Origin: Nocardia salmonicida NBRC 13393
GTDB lineage: Bacteria > Actinomycetota > Actinomycetes > Mycobacteriales > Mycobacteriaceae
Length of the DNA stretch: 64,000 nucleotides
Direction of reading: 5' to 3'
Assembly: GCF_001613085.1 (NCBI RefSeq)
Contig: NZ_BDBR01000012.1
Location: forward strand, 1 to 64,000
Notes under the pieces: model-generated
Database searches by the model: none
What the model was told of the DNA's origin: nothing
What the model saw: only the letters and a program-made list of their open reading frames with translations
Shown: piece after piece, positions 58,607 through 64,000 of the stretch
Numbering within the stretch: position 1 is the stretch's first letter
How the letters are laid out: the number at the start of each line of letters is the position of its first letter
Translations under genes and position numbers: made by a program

Positions 58607-59620
58607 ATGAAGGTCGACCTGCAATTGGGCGCGCGCCCGGAACGGGTGATCGCGCGATCCGCCGAGCTGATCGCCTGCGGGGTGGACGGCCTGTTCACCT
58701 TCGAAGGCGCCCATGACGTCTTTCTCCCGTTGACCCTGGCCGCCGCCGGTCCTGAACCGGTCGACCTGATGACCAACGTCGCCATCGCCCTCCCGCGCAG
58801 CCCGGTCCACCTGGCGCACACCGCCTACGACCTGCACCTGCTCAGCGGCGGCCGGTTCCGTCTCGGGCTCGGCTCGCAGACCCGCGCGCACATCGAAAAG
58901 CGTTACGGCGGTGAGTGGTCGCGCCCGGCCGCGCGCATGCGGGACATGGTGCTCGCGATCAAAGCCGTGCTCGGCTCCTGGCAGGAGGGCACCCCGCTGC
59001 GCTTCGAAGGCGAGTTCACCCGGCACACCCTGATGCCGCCGACGTTCGATCCGGGCCCGAATCCCTATGGGCTGCCGCAGATCTGCCTCGGCGCACTGGG
59101 CCCGATCATGACCAGGACGGCGGCCGAAGTGGCCGACGGGCTGCTGGTCATGCCGTTCAACAGCGCCCGGCATTTCACCGAACACACCCTGCCCGCCATC
59201 GAGGAGGGTCTCGACCGCGCCGGGCGCGAGGCCGCCGACCTGGATATCTATCCACAGGTGATCGTCGCGATGGGCCGCACGCCGAGCGAGCTGGCGGCCG
59301 CGGCCGTCGGCGCGCGCCGACTGCTCGGCTTCTACGGGTCGACGCCCGCGTACCGCCCGGTCCTCGACGCCGAGGGCTGGGGTGGGCTGCAACCTGAACT
59401 GAACGCGCTGTCCAAGCGCGGTGCCGTCGCGGCGATGACCGACCTCATCGATCAGACGATGCTCGACACCTTGGCTGTGCACGGGACGCCGGAGCAGTGC
59501 GCGGCGGCGATCATCGAGCGCTTCGGCGCCTACGCCGATCGGATCTGCTGCTATTTCCCGGGTTACGACGTGTCCGATGAGTACATCAAAGACTTGGTCA
59601 CCGCATTGCAGGCGCCATGA
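58607..59620 (+). CDS. LLM-class (F420-dependent-like) oxidoreductase
   Basis: A 337-aa luciferase-like TIM-barrel protein of the actinobacterial F420-dependent group: TNVAIALPRSPVHLAHTAYDLHLLSGGRFRLGLGSQ (core about 56-92), then RARMRDMVLAIKAVL, and a C-terminal HGTPEQCAAAIIERFG. It probably uses F420 or FMN on an acyl or cyclic substrate. ATG 58607 has GGAG about 9 nt upstream. First gene of an operon; its stop overlaps the crotonase ATG. Confidence 0.88.
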   Translation: MKVDLQLGARPERVIARSAELIACGVDGLFTFEGAHDVFLPLTLAAAGPEPVDLMTNVAIALPRSPVHLAHTAYDLHLLSGGRFRLGLGSQTRAHIEKRYGGEWSRPAARMRDMVLAIKAVLGSWQEGTPLRFEGEFTRHTLMPPTFDPGPNPYGLPQICLGALGPIMTRTAAEVADGLLVMPFNSARHFTEHTLPAIEEGLDRAGREAADLDIYPQVIVAMGRTPSELAAAAVGARRLLGFYGSTPAYRPVLDAEGWGGLQPELNALSKRGAVAAMTDLIDQTMLDTLAVHGTPEQCAAAIIERFGAYADRICCYFPGYDVSDEYIKDLVTALQAP

Positions 59621-60426
59621 GCGTGCGCGTCGAAATCGCCGACGGCGTCGCGGTGGTGACATTGGATCGGCCCGATCGCCGAAATGCCTTCACGGGCGCG
59701 ATGGGTCGGGCGATCGGCACGGCGTACCGCGAATTGGATGCCGACGACGCGGTACGGGTCCTTGTCCTCACCGGCGCGCCCCCGGCCTTCTGCGCGGGCG
59801 CGGACATCGGTGGCGGCGACAGCACCTTCGACAAGCCCGACAGCGCAACGTTTTCCGCGTCCCCCGTCGACCCACCCGCCTTCGCTCTGCGCAAACCGGT
59901 GATCGCCGCGGTGAACGGGCACGCGATCGGCATCGGCCTGACCATCGCCATGCAGGCCGACATCCGCATCGTCGCCGAGGACGCGCGCTACGCCATTCCG
60001 CAAGTGCGGCTGGGTGTTCTGCCCGACGCGATGGCGCATTGGACAGTGGCCAAGGTCGCCGGAATGTCGGTCGCGGCCGACATCCTGCTGTCGGGTCGTA
60101 CTTTCGACGGCAACGAAGCGGTTCGTCTCGGGCTCGCCTGCCGCTGTCTCCCCGCCACCGAAGTGCTGCCAGCGGCCCTCGCGATGGCGCGCGACATGGC
60201 GGCCGACGTCGCGCCGATGTCGGCGGCTCTCAGCAAAAGACTGTTGTGGGACACCGCGATCCACGGCTACGAACCCGCCCGGGTGGCCGAGTTGGAAACC
60301 GAACTGCACCTGCGGCTCATGGGCGGACCCGATGCTCGCGAAGGCATGCGGGCTCGCGTCGACCGGCGCGCTCCGGTCTGGTCGGCGCGGTTGTCGCGCG
60401 ATTGGCACGACCTGCCGGAGTTCTGA
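59617..60426 (+). CDS. Crotonase-family protein with altered catalytic residues
   Basis: A 269-aa enoyl-CoA hydratase/isomerase-fold protein. The oxyanion and CoA-binding parts are intact (PAFCAGADIGGGD; VNGHAIGIGLTIAMQADIRI). The two hydratase glutamates are not: the PE of the PExxLG motif is PQ (IPQVRLGVLP) and the second Glu aligns with Asp (VAADILLSG). It may thus be an isomerase, hydrolase or other crotonase, or a hydratase partner. Overlaps the LLM gene by ATGA; 43 bp before the fused dehydrogenase gene. Confidence 0.87.
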   Translation: MSVRVEIADGVAVVTLDRPDRRNAFTGAMGRAIGTAYRELDADDAVRVLVLTGAPPAFCAGADIGGGDSTFDKPDSATFSASPVDPPAFALRKPVIAAVNGHAIGIGLTIAMQADIRIVAEDARYAIPQVRLGVLPDAMAHWTVAKVAGMSVAADILLSGRTFDGNEAVRLGLACRCLPATEVLPAALAMARDMAADVAPMSAALSKRLLWDTAIHGYEPARVAELETELHLRLMGGPDAREGMRARVDRRAPVWSARLSRDWHDLPEF

Positions 60427-60469
60427 GAACCCGGCCCCACATGTCGATTCACCATTCAGGAGTACACAG

Positions 60470-62719
60470 ATGTCTCTAGCCGTAGACGCCGACCAGCACG
60501 CGCTGGCGCAATCGGTTGCCGCGTTCGCCCGCAAGATCGCTCCACTATCGCAGACGCGCGAACACCTGTCCGACTACGCCGCCGGGGTCATGCCGACCGG
60601 AGTATGGACTGCGTTGTGCGAGCCGGGGTTACACGCACTGCACCTCCCCGCCGCGTACGGCGGTGACGACTGCGGGCTCGACACCCTCGCGGTGGTGGTC
60701 GAGCAGTTGAGTGCTGCCCTGTTTCCCGGCCCCTACCTGTCGACAGTGACGGCGAGCGCGCTCGTGATGGCCGCTACCGACGCCGGTGCGCTGCTCGCGG
60801 ACTTCGGGGCCGGCGTGACGGGCGCGGTCGTCACCGGGCCCGACCTGCGGGCGACCCGCGATGGCGAGGGCTGGGTCGTGTCGGGCGTGTCCGATCCGGC
60901 GCTCGGGCTGACCGGTGCCGAACGAGTTGTGGTGCGCGCCGCCGTCGACGGGGATCCCGAAGCGAGCCTGTGGTTCTGGCTCGGCCCCGCCGATCCGGCT
61001 ACCCCGTCGTGTTCGGTGTCTTCGATCCGAATCACGCCCGGGGAGGCTGTCGACCTGACTCGATCACTGGCTCGCGCCGAATTCGATGCCTACCCGGTCG
61101 ATGCGGGGCGGGTGCTCGATGGCATCGACCCCGCCGTCGCGGAGCTGTGGACGACCACCCTGGCGGCGGCGGAGGCGACCGGGATCTGTCGCTGGTGCCT
61201 GGACACCACCGTCGAATACATCCGGGTCCGACACCAATTCGGCCGCCCGATCGGCAGTTTCCAGGCCGTGCAGCATAAAGCGGCGCTCATGCTGGTCCGC
61301 GCCGAAGTGGCGAGCGCGGTGACCTGGGACGCCGCCCGCGCCGAGACCCAGCCGACCGAGCAGCGACTGCTCGCCGCCGCGAATGCGGCGCTGACCGTGC
61401 TGCCCGCCGCGATCGATCAGGCGGTGGACTGTGTCGGCCTGCTCGGCGGCATCGGATTCACCTGGGAGCACGACGCCCACCTGTACTGGCGTCGCGCGAT
61501 CGCGCTGGCCGCTGTCGTCGGCGGCGAGGACGCGGCGGCCAGGGCGCTGGGGGAGCGTGCGCTGCTCGCCGAACGCGACTTCTCGTTCGTCGACGCCGAC
61601 ACACTGCCCGAACTGCGTGCCACGGTCGGCGGCGTGCTCGACGCGGTCGCCGCTCTCGCGGATGACGAAATCCCTTCCGAGGGTTGGTCACCCGCGCGCG
61701 GTGGTGCCCGCCGGGCGGTGCTCGCCGATGCCGGGCTGGTCGCCCCGCATTGGCCACGCCCGTACGGACTCGGCGCCGGACCCGCCGAACAAGCGGTGAT
61801 CGCCGAGGAATTCGCGCGCCATGGGCTGGAGCGAACCGAACTCGGAATCGGCGCCTGGGTACTGCCGACGCTGATCGAACACGGCGACGACGAGCAGCGC
61901 GAACAGTTCGTCACCGCGACCATGCTCGGCGACATCATCTGGTGCCAGCTGTTCTCCGAACCCGGCGCAGGCTCCGATCTCGCCGGACTGTCCACCGCCG
62001 CGCGCAAAGTCGACGGCGGCTGGATCATCAACGGGCAGAAGGTATGGAACTCCCAAGCACAGGACGCGGATTGGGCCGTGTGCCTGGCGCGCACCGACAC
62101 CGAAGTCCCTCGACACGCCGGCCTGACCTACTTCCTGATCCCGATGAACGCCGAGGGGGTCGAGGTCCGTCCGCTGCGCCAGGTCACCGGCATCTGGGAG
62201 TTCAACGAAGTCTTCCTCGACGAGGTCTTCGTCCCCGACAGCCAGGTTGTCGCGAAGCCCGGTGACGGCTGGCGGATCGCCGTCACCACGTTGTCGAACG
62301 AGCGGGTCGCCATGGGCTCGGCCACCTTCGGTCACGGCTCGAGCACCCTGGTCCGCCGCCTGCTCGAATCCGGCGACCACACCGGCACCCGCGACGACGC
62401 GGTCCGTGTCCTCGGCCGCAACACCGCGCTCGAGCTGTCCGTCGCCGCGCTGAACCTGCGCGACGTCGTGGCCAGGATGAACGACAGGACCGACGGCAAC
62501 GGGTCCAGCAACAGCATCCGCAAAGTCTGGAACGCCATCGCCCAACGCGACGCCACCCGCGCTCTCGCCTCGATCCTCGGCCCACGCGCCGCCATCGGAC
62601 ACCCCGAGCAGCCCTACACCTTCGACTTCCTCGGCCTGCCCGCCATCCTCTTCGGCGGTGGCACCATCGAAATCCAGCTCAACATCATCGCTCGACGCGT
62701 GTTGCGTCTGCCGCAATAG
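60470..62719 (+). CDS. Fused double acyl-CoA dehydrogenase (FadE34-like)
   Basis: A 749-aa protein made of two acyl-CoA dehydrogenase units in tandem: residues about 1-360 and 375-745. The second unit has the canonical flavin loop (LFSEPGAGSDLAGL), NGQKVWNS and a Glu in LSNERV; the first keeps the RHQFGRPIGSFQAVQHK and LGGIGFTWEHDAH blocks but has a degraded flavin loop. In mycobacteria such fused or paired enzymes act on CoA esters of steroid side-chains and rings. AGGAG precedes the ATG. Last gene of the LLM-crotonase operon. Confidence 0.9.
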   Translation: MSLAVDADQHALAQSVAAFARKIAPLSQTREHLSDYAAGVMPTGVWTALCEPGLHALHLPAAYGGDDCGLDTLAVVVEQLSAALFPGPYLSTVTASALVMAATDAGALLADFGAGVTGAVVTGPDLRATRDGEGWVVSGVSDPALGLTGAERVVVRAAVDGDPEASLWFWLGPADPATPSCSVSSIRITPGEAVDLTRSLARAEFDAYPVDAGRVLDGIDPAVAELWTTTLAAAEATGICRWCLDTTVEYIRVRHQFGRPIGSFQAVQHKAALMLVRAEVASAVTWDAARAETQPTEQRLLAAANAALTVLPAAIDQAVDCVGLLGGIGFTWEHDAHLYWRRAIALAAVVGGEDAAARALGERALLAERDFSFVDADTLPELRATVGGVLDAVAALADDEIPSEGWSPARGGARRAVLADAGLVAPHWPRPYGLGAGPAEQAVIAEEFARHGLERTELGIGAWVLPTLIEHGDDEQREQFVTATMLGDIIWCQLFSEPGAGSDLAGLSTAARKVDGGWIINGQKVWNSQAQDADWAVCLARTDTEVPRHAGLTYFLIPMNAEGVEVRPLRQVTGIWEFNEVFLDEVFVPDSQVVAKPGDGWRIAVTTLSNERVAMGSATFGHGSSTLVRRLLESGDHTGTRDDAVRVLGRNTALELSVAALNLRDVVARMNDRTDGNGSSNSIRKVWNAIAQRDATRALASILGPRAAIGHPEQPYTFDFLGLPAILFGGGTIEIQLNIIARRVLRLPQ

Positions 62720-62735
62720 GGGGCTACCGCGTCGG

Positions 62736-63740
62736 TCAGTGGCGCGCGGCCTCCTGCTGCCGCCACTGCCGGGGGCTCACCCCATACCTCGCGCTGAACC
62801 ATCGCGAGAAGTTGCTCACCGAGGAGAAGCCGAGCAGATCGCCGACCTCGGTGAGGGAGTGACGGCGGTTGGCCACCATCCGTTCGGCCAGAGCGCCGCG
62901 GATGTCGTCGACCAACGCGGTGAATGTCGTGCCGTCCTGCGCGAGCTTGCGGTGCACCGTGCGCCGGTCGACCCCGAGGCTGCGAGCTACCTGCTCGACG
63001 GTGCAGCGGCCCGTCGGCAACAGCAATTCGACGAGTTCGCGGACTCGGTCGGTGACCGTGGCCTCCCGCGACGGTGCCATGGCGAGCAACTGCTGCGCGT
63101 AGGTACGTAGGAGCGGGTCGGCCATGGCGTTCTCGGCGTCGAGATCGCCGCTGTAGGTGAGGATTCCGTTGAAATCCTGATCGAACTCGACGTGCGGGCC
63201 GAACATCTTGTGATAGGTGGTCCGGTCACGCGGGGCGGGGTAGGAGAAGCACACCTGCGTCGGGCGCCAGGTCGGTCCGGCGAATCCGCGAAGCAGCCCG
63301 TACAGCACTCCGGTGGTGAGCTCGACGGCCTGCCGGACCGGGACCGCTCGGCCGACATCCACGTTCACCCGAATGGTGGCCATGCCGTTCGCCTCGATGA
63401 CCTCGGTGTGCAGCGCCTCGTTGTACATGTGCTCGTGGCGCGACAGCAGCCGCAGCGCGCTGCGCACGTCCGGCTCCTCTCGGATGACCAAGCTCAGCGG
63501 GCCGAGATTGGAGAACCGCCGCAGCTGCGCCAACCGCAGGCCGAAGTCCTCCCTGCCTGATTCGACGGCCGAGCGTTCCAGCAGTTCGGCGACGGCCTCG
63601 GCGGGAATCCACCGGTCCTGCGTGCCGAAACCGGCCGGATCGAGTCCGCAGTCACGGATCAACCGCGCCGGTTCCAGGCCTAGTGACCCGGCCAGTTCGA
63701 CGTAGTCGTTCAACGACGCGTACCGGGACAGCGGCTTCAC
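62736..63740 (-). CDS. AraC-family regulator (OruR-like)
   Basis: A 334-aa transcription factor: N-terminal Arabinose_bd domain (about 20-205; SNLGPLSLVIREEPDVRSALRLLSRH) and C-terminal double HTH (about 235-330; EVGDLLGFSSVSNFSRWFSARYGVSPRQWR). Related proteins activate catabolic genes for amino acids or acyl compounds. GTG start. Divergent from the quinone oxidoreductase gene, which it probably controls through direct repeats in the shared region. Convergent with the fused dehydrogenase gene. Confidence 0.9.
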   Translation of the reverse strand: MKPLSRYASLNDYVELAGSLGLEPARLIRDCGLDPAGFGTQDRWIPAEAVAELLERSAVESGREDFGLRLAQLRRFSNLGPLSLVIREEPDVRSALRLLSRHEHMYNEALHTEVIEANGMATIRVNVDVGRAVPVRQAVELTTGVLYGLLRGFAGPTWRPTQVCFSYPAPRDRTTYHKMFGPHVEFDQDFNGILTYSGDLDAENAMADPLLRTYAQQLLAMAPSREATVTDRVRELVELLLPTGRCTVEQVARSLGVDRRTVHRKLAQDGTTFTALVDDIRGALAERMVANRRHSLTEVGDLLGFSSVSNFSRWFSARYGVSPRQWRQQEAARH

Positions 63741-63754
63741 CCAGTGCCTCCAAG

Positions 63755-63784
63755 TGTCCCGAGGGGAATAGTTTTCTGTCCCGA
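63755..63784. promoter_or_regulatory. AraC-type direct-repeat operator
   Basis: TGTCCCGA occurs twice, at 63755-63762 and 63777-63784, 22 bp apart (two helical turns, same face), in the AraC/oxidoreductase divergent region. This layout is typical for AraC-family activators. Confidence 0.6.
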
Positions 63785-63846
63785 CAGGATAAGCGTTGAT
63801 GCGTGATCGAGCCTACTGTTATGTCCATCACATAGGAGGAGAAGCT

Positions 63847-64000
63847 GTGGCACACGCAATTCGATTCGCTGAAACCGGTGGTCCCGACGTGATGCGGTGG
63901 GAGTCCACCGAGGTCGGCGCGCCGGGGCCCGGCGAGGTCCGTATCCGGCACGAGGCGGTCGGGCTCAACTTCGCCGACACCTATTTCCGCACCGGTCTGT
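63847..64000 (+). CDS. Quinone oxidoreductase / zinc-type ADH, 5' part only
   Basis: The first 51 codons of an MDR-superfamily quinone oxidoreductase: residues VAHAIRFAETGGPDVMRWE are followed by the GPGEVRIRHEAVGLNFADTYFRTG strand typical of NADPH:quinone reductases. The GTG start at 63847 has AGGAGGAG 6 nt upstream. The rest lies outside the window. Confidence 0.88.
   Translation, partial: MAHAIRFAETGGPDVMRWESTEVGAPGPGEVRIRHEAVGLNFADTYFRTGL

Noticed and set aside
54547..62719. Complete steroid-degradation cluster
   Set aside because: The enzymes fit acyl-CoA catabolism and one KstR-like box is present, but ring-cleavage genes (hsaC, kshA, kstD) and the mce4 importer are absent from the window, so the substrate stays open.
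1..64000. tRNA, rRNA, CRISPR arrays, insertion sequences, prophage
   Set aside because: I looked for cloverleaf-like blocks, regularly spaced repeats, transposase-like ORFs and phage structural genes and found none.

Overview
The window is high-GC chromosomal DNA of a mycolic-acid actinomycete, most likely Nocardia (Rhodococcus is the main alternative). The evidence is gene content: a FadD32-like fatty-acyl-AMP ligase, a KasA-like ketosynthase, a DesA-type acyl-ACP desaturase, an LCP ligase with an L,D-transpeptidase, Rv3235-like and DUF4254 proteins, many acyl-CoA enzymes and TetR regulators, and frequent GTG or TTG starts. I see no rRNA, tRNA, CRISPR array, insertion sequence or prophage.

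Layout. 0-3 kb: the start of a cut-off gene, a YdcF-like protein, a Methyltransf_19 methyltransferase and a PAS-GGDEF protein. 3-7.4 kb: a lipid island (desaturase, divergent from ketosynthase plus FadD32-like ligase) with no Pks13 or carboxylase. 7.4-10.3 kb: an LCP protein and an L,D-transpeptidase translationally coupled through GTGA. 10.4-17.4 kb: MFS transporter, DUF72, Rv3235-like, metallophosphoesterase, DUF4254, LCAD-type acyl-CoA dehydrogenase and HD-domain protein. 17.8-23.6 kb: a membrane protein, TerD-AIM24, amidase, and a MarR/cupin pair around an operator. 23.7-26.2 kb: a manganese-type ABC importer with an apparently leaderless promoter and an operator inside its spacer. 26.3-30.9 kb: YjbR, YaeQ, an esterase and a TetR/FabH-like pair with two perfect operators.

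31-36.5 kb is a Ter-type stress island: a TerD paralogue, an ATP-grasp enzyme, an unrecognised 674-aa protein whose C-terminal third carries a papain-like Gln-Cys-His-Asn pattern, and a canonical calcium-type TerD. This is my best candidate for an undescribed system. 36.6-39 kb holds an alkylsulfatase and an NTF2-like protein. 39-45 kb is an envelope-stress-like cluster of small and transporter membrane proteins (DUF7144, SHOCT, DUF389, DUF6325, GAP, SulP, DUF4203); both of its divergent promoters carry the same pair of motifs.

45-54.4 kb: an alpha/beta hydrolase, GH3 and MFS operon facing an XRE regulator, then a TetR, LVIVD and DUF305 operon in which every junction overlaps by 4 bp. 54.5-62.7 kb: lipid or steroid-type acyl-CoA catabolism (lipocalin-like protein, phosphotransferase, old yellow enzyme, TetR, LLM flavoprotein, crotonase with altered catalytic residues, fused double acyl-CoA dehydrogenase). 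A KstR-like box precedes the first gene. The window ends with an AraC regulator divergent from a truncated quinone oxidoreductase.
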